Of a stretch of DNA of 50,357 nt, positions 43,935 through 50,357 are shown piece by piece. The DNA is taken from positions 1 through 50,357 of the forward strand of contig CAYSLU010000032.1 in assembly GCA_964431965.1 (NCBI GenBank), given 5' to 3'. The stretch's first letter is position 1. The number at the start of each line of letters is the position of its first letter. Origin of the DNA: CAYSLU01 sp964431965. GTDB taxonomy: Bacteria; Verrucomicrobiota; Kiritimatiellia; CAIKKV01; CAYSLU01. The notes beneath the pieces are model-generated. The model was not told where the DNA came from. It ran no database searches and worked only from the letters and a program-made list of their open reading frames with translations. Both the position numbers and the translations under genes were made by a program.

Positions 43935-44777
43935 GTGCTCACCCGTCTCCAGATCCACGACGCAATCGCCGGTGCCGGCATCGGGCGCGGCGACCACGTG
44001 CTCGTGCACAGCAGCATGCGCAAGCTCGGGCCGGTCGACGGCGGCGCGGACGCCGTGATCGACTCGCTGCTCGAGGTCGTCGGGCCGGACGGAACCCTGG
44101 CGATGCCGTCCTTCTGCTACACGCCGCCGGAGCCGTGGTTCGACCCGTCCTCAACGCCCGGCCGCACCGGCGCGCTGACCGAGGTGTTCCGGCGGCGCCC
44201 GGGCGTGCAGCGGAGCTGGCATCCGACGCATGCGATCGCGGCGGCCGGCCCGCGCGCCGCCGAGTTCCTGGCCGACCACCACCGGACGTCCGCCTGCGGC
44301 TTCGACTCGCCGCTCGACCGCCTGACTCGCGCCGGCGCCTGGGTGCTCCTGATCGGCGTCTCCCACACCTCGAACACGGCCGTGCATCTCGGCGAAGTCC
44401 GCGCCGGCGTTCGCAAGTTCGGGCTGTGGGGCGATGCCGCGCCTCCCGCCGGCCGGGTCCGCACCCCCGACGGCGACGTCGTCGCGTGCCACCTCGACCC
44501 GAGCGCCAGCTGCTCGCTCGCGTTCAACGCCATCGACCTTCCGATGCGACGGCACGGATGGATCTGCGACCGCGCGCTCGGGGCGGTCGGCTCCTTCTGC
44601 CACGTGGCCGTGATGCGAGCCCGGTCGGTGGTCGACGCAACGGCCGAGCTGGTGGCGCTGTATCCCGACATCCTGTTCTGCACACGGCCGGACTGCGCCC
44701 GGTGCCAGCGCGGGCGAGCCTGCGCGCGGCCGGGCCGCTCCCACCGCAAGACGACCGGCTGTTCCGAAGCGTGTTGA
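43935..44777 (+). CDS. Aminoglycoside N3-acetyltransferase-like (AAC(3)/YokD family) protein
   Basis: 280 aa. DHVLVHSSMRKLGPVDGGAD, VVGPDGTLAMPSFCYTPPEP, RSWHPTHAIAAAGP, SPLDRLTRAGAWVLLIGVSH and NTAVHLGEV are hallmarks of the fold, which uses acetyl-CoA to N-acetylate amino sugars. The last 30 residues are Cys- and Arg-rich (CARCQRGRACARPG), unusual for the family. In a sugar cluster it more likely modifies a metabolite than confers drug resistance. The start is GTG with only a weak ribosome site. Confidence 0.85.
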   Translation: MLTRLQIHDAIAGAGIGRGDHVLVHSSMRKLGPVDGGADAVIDSLLEVVGPDGTLAMPSFCYTPPEPWFDPSSTPGRTGALTEVFRRRPGVQRSWHPTHAIAAAGPRAAEFLADHHRTSACGFDSPLDRLTRAGAWVLLIGVSHTSNTAVHLGEVRAGVRKFGLWGDAAPPAGRVRTPDGDVVACHLDPSASCSLAFNAIDLPMRRHGWICDRALGAVGSFCHVAVMRARSVVDATAELVALYPDILFCTRPDCARCQRGRACARPGRSHRKTTGCSEAC

Positions 44778-44914
44778 CGCATTACGCCCAGGGACTGGAC
44801 TCCGCCGCCCACTACACATGCGGCACCTACAGCTCCTGGAACATCGTCGCGCGGCTCACGGTCGCCGCCGCGCTCGGCGACCGGCAGGTGTGGCATGACG
44901 CGATGTACGGGTGA
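44702..44914 (+). pseudogene. Short open frame, probable N-terminal remnant of a larger gene
   Basis: Up to 70 codons from GTG 44702 (or 47 from GTG 44771), overlapping the AAC(3)-like 3' end in another frame. The translation contains LTHYAQGLDSAAHYTCGTYS then SWNIVARLTVAAALGD, which reads like real protein (helical repeats of lyase or toroid enzymes) and then stops at 44914. I think it is what remains after deletion of a downstream gene, but it could be a chance frame. Confidence 0.35.
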
Positions 44915-45011
44915 GGTCGAGCTGAGCGTGACATCGAACGCCGGCCGCGCCCGGTGGCGGATACCGTTCGAGCGGGCGCCGGTCTGCAGGTCGTGACGAA
45001 TCGGGTCGCCG

Positions 45012-46091
45012 TCAGCGGTTCAGCCAGAAGCCGGCCGTCAGCAGCCCGCGCTCAAGCCAGTAGCTGACCAGCGCCGTCACGGGCAGCGTCAGCACCCACG
45101 CCCAGACCATTCGTCCGACGATGCCCCACTTCACGGCGCTCAGGCGCTTCGTGGCGCCGACGCCCATGATCGAGGTCGAAATGACATGCGTGGTGGACAG
45201 TGGAATGCCCCAGTGGCTCGCGACGTGGATGATCAGGGCCGCTGTGCTCTGGGCCGCGAACCCGTGAATCGGCTGCAGCCGAACCAGCTTGTGGCCGAGC
45301 GTCTTGATAATCCGCCACCCGCCGGCGGCCGTGCCCGCCGCCATGGTCAGAGCGCACAGGATCTTGATCCACAGCGCGATCTCGAAGCGCGGCGTGCGAA
45401 GGAATTCCAGCCATGGCGGGATGCCGTCCAACGCCCCGCTCATGGTGCCCGTGTAGAGCACGAGCGCGATCATGCCCATCGTCTTCTGCGCGTCATTCGT
45501 GCCGTGGCTGAAGCTCAGCCAGGCCGCGCTCACCAGCTGCGCCTTCCCGAACACGCGGTTGATCAGGCGTGGGGTAAGCCGCTGAAGGCAGATCAGCAGC
45601 ACGCACATGACGGCAAACCCGAGCACCATGCCCAGCACCGGCGATGCGAACATGGGAATGATCACCTTGTGCCAAAGCCCCTCCATCTGGCCGGTATCCG
45701 GGTTCACGGCCGCCCACCGGATCACCGACCAGTGCCCGCCGGACGACGCCAGCGTGGCGCCGCAGAGCCCGCCGATCAGCGCATGGCTCGAGCTCGAAGG
45801 CAGGCCCAGCCACCACGTGAGGAGATTCCAGACGACCGCGCCCAGCAGCGCACAGAGGATCGTGTTGGACGTGACGTAAGCGGCATCCACCAGCCCCTTC
45901 CCGATGGTGGTGGCCACCGAAACGCCGGCCATGGCCCCCAGCAGGTTGAACACGGCCGCCATCACGACCGCCTGCCGGGGGTTCAGGACCTTGGTGGACA
46001 CGCTGGTCGCGATCGAGTTCGCCGTGTCGTGAAAGCCGTTCACGTACTCGAAGACGAGCGCGATCAGGACGACGCCGAGAATGAGGGTCAT
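45012..46091 (-). CDS. pit: Inorganic phosphate transporter, PiT family
   Basis: 359-aa polytopic membrane protein taking up phosphate as a metal-phosphate or cation symport. The duplicated PiT signature is plain: FEYVNGFHDTANSIATSVST in the N-terminal half and LSFSHGTNDAQKTMGMIALV in the second. LPSSSSHALIGGLCGATLAS and IPLSTTHVISTSIMGVGATK are the paired serine-rich repeats. ATG 46091 follows the DUF47 gene by 15 bases; pairing with DUF47 is the common bacterial arrangement and forms one operon. Confidence 0.96.
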   Translation of the reverse strand: MTLILGVVLIALVFEYVNGFHDTANSIATSVSTKVLNPRQAVVMAAVFNLLGAMAGVSVATTIGKGLVDAAYVTSNTILCALLGAVVWNLLTWWLGLPSSSSHALIGGLCGATLASSGGHWSVIRWAAVNPDTGQMEGLWHKVIIPMFASPVLGMVLGFAVMCVLLICLQRLTPRLINRVFGKAQLVSAAWLSFSHGTNDAQKTMGMIALVLYTGTMSGALDGIPPWLEFLRTPRFEIALWIKILCALTMAAGTAAGGWRIIKTLGHKLVRLQPIHGFAAQSTAALIIHVASHWGIPLSTTHVISTSIMGVGATKRLSAVKWGIVGRMVWAWVLTLPVTALVSYWLERGLLTAGFWLNR

Positions 46092-46106
46092 GTGGCCACG
46101 CGGGGA

Positions 46107-46736
46107 TCAGGAGTACTTCAGCACGATCTGGAAGATGATGTTGCCCGCGTCCCGGCACCGGTCGATGATCTTCTCCAGCGTCTCGTGCAGATCCAGAATG
46201 ATGATGACCTTCAACGGCTCGTACCGCCCGCTGTAGAGGTCGCGCATCAGTTCCAGCATGATCTTGTCGGCCTCGCCCTCGAGGTAGTGCAGGCGAGCGT
46301 TCTCCTCGCGCATCTCCTCCAGGTGCGCCCGCTCGCGCAGGCGCTTGACCATGCACACGACCGTCTCCGTCGTCTGCTCCAGGAGGGACATCTGCGGGCC
46401 GAAGTCGACGCCGCCCAGGTGGTTGCGGCACAGCAGGAACTTCTCGCTGAACTTCTCGGCCGTCTTCGGGATCCGGTACAGGGAGAGCGACAGGGCCTCA
46501 ATGTCCTCCCGCTCCAGCGGCGTCACGAACGTCCGGCACAGCTCCTCGGTGATGTCCTCCGTGATGCGCTTGTCCTTGCGACGCTTGTGAATGAACTCAT
46601 CAAGCGTCGGAACACCGTCCGACTTGCGCAGCAGATTGAGCAGGAGTTCCACGCTCCCCTTGGCCTCCACGGCGCTGGCCTCGAGCAGGTCGAAGAACTT
46701 ATCGTCGTACCCGAACAGTTTTCGCAGTGCTTTCAT
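46107..46736 (-). CDS. DUF47 (PhoU-like) phosphate transport regulator
   Basis: 209-aa all-helical PhoU-related protein. Typical segments: FFDLLEASAVEAKGSVELLL at the start, HKRRKDKRITEDITEELCRT, PLEREDIEALSLSLYRIPKT, and DLHETLEKIIDRCRDAGNII near the end. It partners with the PiT transporter encoded directly downstream and probably gates or regulates it. A TATAAC box lies five bases before the ATG and no Shine-Dalgarno is seen, so the mRNA may be leaderless. Confidence 0.95.
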   Translation of the reverse strand: MKALRKLFGYDDKFFDLLEASAVEAKGSVELLLNLLRKSDGVPTLDEFIHKRRKDKRITEDITEELCRTFVTPLEREDIEALSLSLYRIPKTAEKFSEKFLLCRNHLGGVDFGPQMSLLEQTTETVVCMVKRLRERAHLEEMREENARLHYLEGEADKIMLELMRDLYSGRYEPLKVIIILDLHETLEKIIDRCRDAGNIIFQIVLKYS

Positions 46737-46741
46737 GGGGC

Positions 46742-46747
46742 GTTATA
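46742..46747 (-). promoter_or_regulatory. Possible -10 box of the DUF47-PiT operon
   Basis: TATAAC on the minus strand ends five bases before the DUF47 ATG. A poor -35 (TAATCA) is present 17 bases upstream. Transcription would start at the ATG. Confidence 0.4.
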
Positions 46748-46865
46748 CTTGCCACATTAGCGCTTGATTAGCACGCCATTTTTCGGCTGTCCCCCGGCCG
46801 CGCCTCCCCCCCTGGGCCCGCCGCGAACCCGGCCCGGGCGCTCAAAAAAACGCCCGGGAAAGTAC

Positions 46866-46894
46866 TGGACTCACCCCCGTCGCCACGGTACAGT
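46866..46894 (+). promoter_or_regulatory. Sigma-70-type promoter of rpmI-rplT
   Basis: TGGACT (46866-46871), 17-base spacer, TACAGT (46889-46894). Start near 46901, leader about 32 bases with AAGGAGAG. Just upstream, CCCGGGCG (46833-46840) and CGCCCGGG (46851-46858) form an 8-bp stem with an A-rich loop. Confidence 0.6.
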
Positions 46895-46932
46895 ATCGCC
46901 CGCTTTTAACCCTGCGCAAGGAGAGCGAGGCT

Positions 46933-47124
46933 ATGCCTAAGAAGAAAACCAAGAAGTCGGTCGCGAAGCGCGTGAGGCTAAGCTCCCGCGGCAAACCCAA
47001 GTTCTCACGCCCGGGTCGCGGCCACTTGCTGACCTCGAAGTCGAGCAAGCGAAAGCGCCACCTGCGTCGCGCGAAAGTCATTCATCCCAGCTACGCGAAG
47101 GAACTTCGGAACCAGTTGACATAA
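46933..47124 (+). CDS. rpmI: 50S ribosomal protein L35
   Basis: 63-aa basic protein (MPKKKTKKSVAKRVRLSSRG; GHLLTSKSSKRKRHLRRA) of the large subunit. AAGGAGAG precedes the ATG. The rplT gene follows after 27 bases. The usual infC gene is not upstream: the preceding gene is divergent DUF47, and a promoter lies between. Confidence 0.97.
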   Translation: MPKKKTKKSVAKRVRLSSRGKPKFSRPGRGHLLTSKSSKRKRHLRRAKVIHPSYAKELRNQLT

Positions 47125-47151
47125 CTGGCCCGTCTCGAAAGGGTTATCGCC

Positions 47152-47508
47152 ATGTCCAGAGCCACCAATGCTCCCGCCTCCCGTCGCCGCCGGAAACGCC
47201 GCTTGGAACTTGCCAAGGGCTTCCGCGGGTCCCGCAGCAAGCTCTTCCGCCAGGCGACCGAGGCCGTAGACCACGGCGCTCAGATGGCCTTCGGCCACCG
47301 GAAGATGAAGAAGCGCGAGTACCGCAGCCTGTGGATCGTCCGCCTGTCGGCGGCGTGCCGTGCACAGGGGCTGACATACAACCGCCTGATCGAGGGGCTC
47401 CGCAAGGCGCAGGTCACGCTGAACCGCAAGATGCTGTCCGAGATCGCAATCCACGACACGGCCGGCTTCACGAAGATCATCGGCATGGCCAAGGCCAACC
47501 TGGCTTGA
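47152..47508 (+). CDS. rplT: 50S ribosomal protein L20
   Basis: 118 aa, full length. RRRKRRLELAKGFRGSRSKL, ARQATEAVDHGAQMAFGHRK-like text, RSLWIVRLSAACRAQGLTYN and LSEIAIHDTAGFTKI are conserved. It binds 23S rRNA early in assembly and in many bacteria represses its own operon. It ends 23 bases before a strong terminator. Confidence 0.97.
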   Translation: MSRATNAPASRRRRKRRLELAKGFRGSRSKLFRQATEAVDHGAQMAFGHRKMKKREYRSLWIVRLSAACRAQGLTYNRLIEGLRKAQVTLNRKMLSEIAIHDTAGFTKIIGMAKANLA

Positions 47509-47531
47509 CCCGTTCGTGCCGACGCACAGCC

Positions 47532-47567
47532 AAACGCCGCGAGGAGCGCTCCTCGCGGCGTTTTCGC
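47532..47567 (+). terminator. Rho-independent terminator of rpmI-rplT
   Basis: A perfect 32-base palindrome (47532-47563; arm AAACGCCGCGAGGAGC and its complement), extending into TTTT, then CGCCTTT. This is the strongest terminator in the window. Confidence 0.92.
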
Positions 47568-47581
47568 CTTTAAAGAACCAC

Positions 47582-47658
47582 CCCCCAGTCAGCCGGGTTT
47601 CATGGATCTTGTGTTTGGTCAGCGTTTCGCTGACATCCATACCCAACCGACTGAGGGG
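47582..47658. ncRNA. Nested stem structure, candidate structured RNA or mobile-element remnant
   Basis: Four stems nest around one centre: CAGTC/GACTG with flanking C-run/G-run, GGTT/AACC, ATGGAT/ATCCAT, and GTCAGCG/CGCTGAC capped by TTT. The 5' side carries a ten-base bulge between the third and fourth stems. No protein frame fits. It lies just after the rplT terminator. Confidence 0.45.
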
Positions 47659-47688
47659 TCTATGTTCGTCGCACCGTCCGAGCCCCTT

Positions 47689-47738
47689 CTCTTGACAACC
47701 ATATTGTCCCACAGTTCGCCGAATGTGGCTGTCAAGAG
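47689..47738. repeat. Long inverted repeat upstream of the glycosyltransferase-like gene
   Basis: CTCTTGACA (47689-47697) pairs perfectly with TGTCAAGAG (47730-47738), and the stem extends inward through CCATATT/AATGTGG with one mismatch and one G-T pair. It contains a TTGACA hexamer but no good -10 at 17 bases. It could be an operator, an RNA hairpin or a second terminator. Confidence 0.55.
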
Positions 47739-47811
47739 ACTGTGAAAAGATTGTGTACGCCGCGCGGCAACGGACGCACGATAGCGGAGCGCATGAGCAG
47801 GGAGGAACGCC

Positions 47812-49440
47812 GTGAGCGAGCCCGGACGGACATCGAATCGAAGTGCGACGACGGGGCCGCGATGGCTCTGGATCGGCGTCTGCGCTTACCTCGCGCTCTT
47901 CGCCGTGAACTCGACCACCCGCCTGCGCTTCTTCTCTCCCGATTCGATGAACTACGTGGACGTCGCCCGCCACATCGCAGCCGGGCGCGGCATCGTGCAG
48001 TCCACCCTCGGCTTCAACCAGCCCCACTTCAATCCGGCGGCTGCCATCCCCGCCCCGACGACGATGCAGCCGCCGCTCTATCCGGCCGCCATCGGCGCGC
48101 TCATCCGGATGGGCGTGGAGCCCGGCAGCGCCGCCCTCGCAATCCCCGCCGTCTGCTACGGGCTCATCCTGGTCCTGGGCTGGCGCATCGCGCGCGCGAT
48201 GGGGGGGACTGCAGCCGGCTGGCTCGCGCTGGCGGCCCTCCTCCCGTACTTCCCGCTGACGTTCGTCTCACGGTTCGCGTTCAGTGAGCCGCTCGCCATC
48301 GCCCTGGCCGCGGCCGCGTGGATCGCCGCCGGGCCTCGCCCCCCGGCGGGCTCGCGCCCATGGGTCAAGGACCTCCTGGCCGGAGTCCTCGCCGGGCTGT
48401 CCGTCGCCACACGCTTTGCCTTCCTCCCGATCGGGGCCGCCATCGCCGTTCGGCTGATCGCCTGCCGAACGTCACCGCGCGACCGCGCACGGGCCGTCGT
48501 CCTGTTCGCCCTCGGCGCCTTCGGCTGCATCGCCCCGATCCTGGCCCGAAACCTCGGCATCGAGGGAATGCTCATGCCGCGGCCGAATCCGCCGCTCCTC
48601 GGCTGGCGTCAGCATGCGGCCGACGGAGCGCTCAGCCTGCTCGCCCAGTACGCAGGGCTCGTCCGCCCCGGCCTGCAAGCCGGAATACTGGCCGTCAGCC
48701 TGGCGCTGATCGGCGCCGCCGCATTCTCCGGCCGGCGGGCAGCCCCGGCATCAGATCCCGCGTTCCGGCGCGACGCCGCCGCTCTCGCCCTCTGGCCCCT
48801 GTTCTACCTCGGGTTTCTGCTCTGGCAGCGATCGCGCCAGCACTTCGACCCGATCGACGTGCGACTTATCGCGCCGGCTGGAGTGGCGCTGATCGTGCTG
48901 GGCGCGGCCTGGGTCGGCCGCCGCTTCACGGGCGGCGTTCGAATCGCCGCCGCCCTGGCTGCCGCATCGCTCGTCGGCGTCATCGGACGGGAGGTGGCTC
49001 TGGGGCGGACATGGCCCGTCTACGACGCCGAGCGCCTGGTCGCAACCTCGCCGACGCTCACATGGATCGCCCGCAACACCGACGACCGCGACCTCGTCAT
49101 CGGGAACAACACCATGGACCTGGCGTTCTATCTCGGCCGATCCGCCGCCGTGTCCTTCTCCCCCTACCCATACACCGACCACGCGGACTGGGACAGACTG
49201 GTCGAGTTCTGCCGTCGGAATCGGACCCGCTACCGGGGCTTCTACGTGGTGCTGCGCGGCCGCGCCGAGGACGCGGGCTGGCGGTTCTTCTATGGCAACC
49301 TGTTCGCGGACCTGGCGGCAGGAAAGACCAGCTCCTACCCCGGCGTGACACCCGCGGCCGACCTCCCGGACGGCGTCATCTACCGGCTGACGCCACCCGG
49401 AAGTCAGAAGGCAGAGGGCAGAGTTCAGAGGTCAGAGTGA
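47812..49440 (+). CDS. Polytopic membrane protein, PMT/GT39-83-like glycosyltransferase
   Basis: 542 aa with about ten TM helices and an early loop FFSPDSMNYVDVARHIAAGR containing Asp residues, as in dolichyl/undecaprenyl-phosphate-sugar-dependent mannosyl- or arabinosyl-transferases. QPPLYPAAIGALIRMG is also typical. A C-terminal soluble domain (WIARNTDDRDLVIGNNTMDL) follows. It likely moves a sugar from a lipid carrier to an extracytoplasmic acceptor; donor and acceptor are unknown. The start is GTG with GGAGG 6 bases upstream. The last 11 codons are built from a heptamer repeat (see 49402-49478). Confidence 0.82.
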   Translation: MSEPGRTSNRSATTGPRWLWIGVCAYLALFAVNSTTRLRFFSPDSMNYVDVARHIAAGRGIVQSTLGFNQPHFNPAAAIPAPTTMQPPLYPAAIGALIRMGVEPGSAALAIPAVCYGLILVLGWRIARAMGGTAAGWLALAALLPYFPLTFVSRFAFSEPLAIALAAAAWIAAGPRPPAGSRPWVKDLLAGVLAGLSVATRFAFLPIGAAIAVRLIACRTSPRDRARAVVLFALGAFGCIAPILARNLGIEGMLMPRPNPPLLGWRQHAADGALSLLAQYAGLVRPGLQAGILAVSLALIGAAAFSGRRAAPASDPAFRRDAAALALWPLFYLGFLLWQRSRQHFDPIDVRLIAPAGVALIVLGAAWVGRRFTGGVRIAAALAAASLVGVIGREVALGRTWPVYDAERLVATSPTLTWIARNTDDRDLVIGNNTMDLAFYLGRSAAVSFSPYPYTDHADWDRLVEFCRRNRTRYRGFYVVLRGRAEDAGWRFFYGNLFADLAAGKTSSYPGVTPAADLPDGVIYRLTPPGSQKAEGRVQRSE

Positions 49441-49478
49441 ACCAGCTGACCTCTGACTTCTGCCGCTCTGACCTCTGT
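49402..49478. repeat. Degenerate heptamer repeats forming an inverted repeat between convergent genes
   Basis: Left arm (49403-49437): five 7-base units close to GTCAGAG (GTCAGAA, GGCAGAG, GGCAGAG, TTCAGAG, GTCAGAG). Right arm (49446-49478): the same units inverted (CTGACCT, CTGACTT, and so on). The arms pair for about 19 bp, then a one-base bulge and more pairs. It overlaps the stop codon of the upstream gene and may act as a two-way terminator. Confidence 0.8.
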
Positions 49479-49482
49479 CCAG

Positions 49483-50357
49483 TCACTGTCCCCGCGTTCC
49501 ATGGAACGTGCGAATGGTGTAGCGGAACTCCTTCTTCGTGCGCGGCTCGAGCGCGAGCGTGAACTTAACCGTGTCGGCGTCCACCTTCTCGAACTCGCCG
49601 AACTCCCCGCTCTTCTCGAACTCCCACTTGCGCGCTCCGAAGTTCCGCTGCACCTCCACCTTCACGGCCGCGTCGCGCGTGTTCTTCACTTCCACCTTCC
49701 ACTCGCGGACCTCGTCCCACCCCGCGATATTCCCGCCGTTGCCGAACAGATAGTTCTCCGTCTTGAAGCTCATCAGCGTCGGCTTCACCACCACGTTCTC
49801 GACCGGTCCGAGGTTCAGCTCAACGTCCTCATCGACCGGGATGTACTTGAACTCCGACTGCCCCTCGTACGAGAGGTGCCCCGCCGCGTCCGCCAGCCGG
49901 TACGCCTTGAGCATCCCGCCCGGAATCGGCGTCTCACCCAGCTTGTGTGCCTTGTCGTTCTTGAAGCTCAGGAACCGTACCACCCCCGGCCCCCACCGCT
50001 CCTCCTCGTACTTGTACAGGTTCACCACCGGCACCCCGTCCGCTGTGAAGCTCGGCAGCCGCTTCGCCCACCCGTTCACGATCGTCTCCGTCCCCTCGAT
50101 CGTGTACAGGAAGTACTCGCTCAGACCTTCCTTGCGAATCTCCTTCCGAACGGACGCGGATGCAGCCGGCGCCGGCGCCATCATGACGGCCTTTGCCACC
50201 TCCAGTTTGTCGGCGAGGCCGCGCCCCAGTTCTCCCCCTTCCATAGGGACGGGACCCGGCCGGCCGTACGGATACTGGCGGCGCGCCAGTTCGGCGATCT
50301 CGTCGAGGATGTGGACCTTGCCGACGATGAGGCGCGTCTGCGCGTCCTCGTAGTCCT
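49483..50357 (-). CDS. DUF4139-like protein, C-terminal part, cut by the right edge
   Basis: The frame is open to the window edge (291 codons visible), so the true start lies outside; the in-frame ATG at 50244 is internal, since upstream codons continue as coding (AQTRLIVGKVHILDEIAELA). FLYTIEGTETIVNGWAKRLP, LYKYEEERWGPGVVRFLSFK, LGETPIPGGMLKAYR and WDEVREWKVEVKNTRDAAVK match the beta-rich DUF4139 type seen in exported proteins. Function is unknown. It converges on the glycosyltransferase-like gene, with the heptamer inverted repeat between them. Confidence 0.78.
   Translation of the reverse strand, partial: DYEDAQTRLIVGKVHILDEIAELARRQYPYGRPGPVPMEGGELGRGLADKLEVAKAVMMAPAPAASASVRKEIRKEGLSEYFLYTIEGTETIVNGWAKRLPSFTADGVPVVNLYKYEEERWGPGVVRFLSFKNDKAHKLGETPIPGGMLKAYRLADAAGHLSYEGQSEFKYIPVDEDVELNLGPVENVVVKPTLMSFKTENYLFGNGGNIAGWDEVREWKVEVKNTRDAAVKVEVQRNFGARKWEFEKSGEFGEFEKVDADTVKFTLALEPRTKKEFRYTIRTFHGTRGQ

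Noticed and set aside
43935..44777. Antibiotic resistance gene (aminoglycoside acetyltransferase)
   Set aside because: The fold matches, but the sugar-gene context and chromosome-like surroundings do not support a resistance role.
47581..47760. CRISPR array or tandem repeats
   Set aside because: The repeats are inverted pairs of different sequence, not regularly spaced direct repeats; no cas genes are present.

Overview
The window is about 66-70% GC by eye and is densely packed with genes on both strands. The gene content points to a PVC-type bacterium (Kiritimatiellota, Lentisphaerae, Planctomycetes or a near relative). Pointers are a VPD..ST-like C-terminal sorting tail, DUF6785/DUF6784-type transporters, a fused FGE-fold protein, a uroporphyrinogen-decarboxylase-like enzyme beside glycosidases, many unusual glycoside hydrolases, and hairpin elements between genes. 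The phylum is an inference; no rRNA is present to settle it.

Layout. 1-536: start of dnaK (minus, cut by the left edge) behind a consensus sigma-54 promoter with two upstream dyads. 1.2-7.7 kb (plus): GH38 alpha-mannosidase, a secreted TPR protein of unknown function, and an orphan SsuA/TauA-like solute-binding protein. 7.8-14.1 kb (minus): a Cu/Ag efflux operon (YHS-domain periplasmic protein, outer-membrane factor, adaptor, HME-RND pump). 14.2-16.1 kb (minus): Rrf2 regulator, O-acetylhomoserine sulfhydrylase and a cysK fragment. 16.4-20.5 kb: a radical SAM protein facing a toroid/FGE-fold fusion. 21.1-24.9 kb (plus): a GH-A clan glycosidase flanked by two copies of a structured non-coding repeat, then msrA with an ECF sigma factor and its zinc-binding anti-sigma factor. 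25.0-32.9 kb (minus): two overlapping genes for a giant M28-like/FtsX-like permease and an OPT-like transporter with a coiled-coil insertion. 33.1 kb: tRNA-CAU. 33.2-35.8 kb (minus): an MFS carrier and a sorted surface protein. 36.0-44.9 kb: a sugar cluster, with a minus-strand run (UroD-like, DUF4432 mutarotase-like, GH20, C45-like acyltransferase) diverging from a plus-strand pair (GH-like protein and AAC(3)-type N-acetyltransferase). 45.0-46.7 kb (minus): DUF47 and PiT phosphate transport. 46.9-47.6 kb (plus): rpmI-rplT and a strong terminator. 47.8-49.4 kb: a polytopic glycosyltransferase-like protein. 49.5 kb to the right edge: part of a DUF4139-like protein (minus).

How the parts fit. 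Much of the window serves glycan scavenging (GH38, GH-A clan, GH20, GH20-like, mutarotase, MFS carrier), metal and redox stress (copper efflux, MsrA with its ECF pair, sigma-54-driven dnaK) and sulfur amino-acid supply. The most notable non-coding signals are three structured elements: a double hairpin placed on the stop codons of two adjacent genes, with a compensated base-pair change between copies; a two-copy element with a constant loop on different stems; and a nested stem structure between rplT and the next gene. Almost every start was placed using a visible Shine-Dalgarno. GTG starts are common, and at least two genes have a -10-like box so close to the start codon that their mRNAs may be leaderless.
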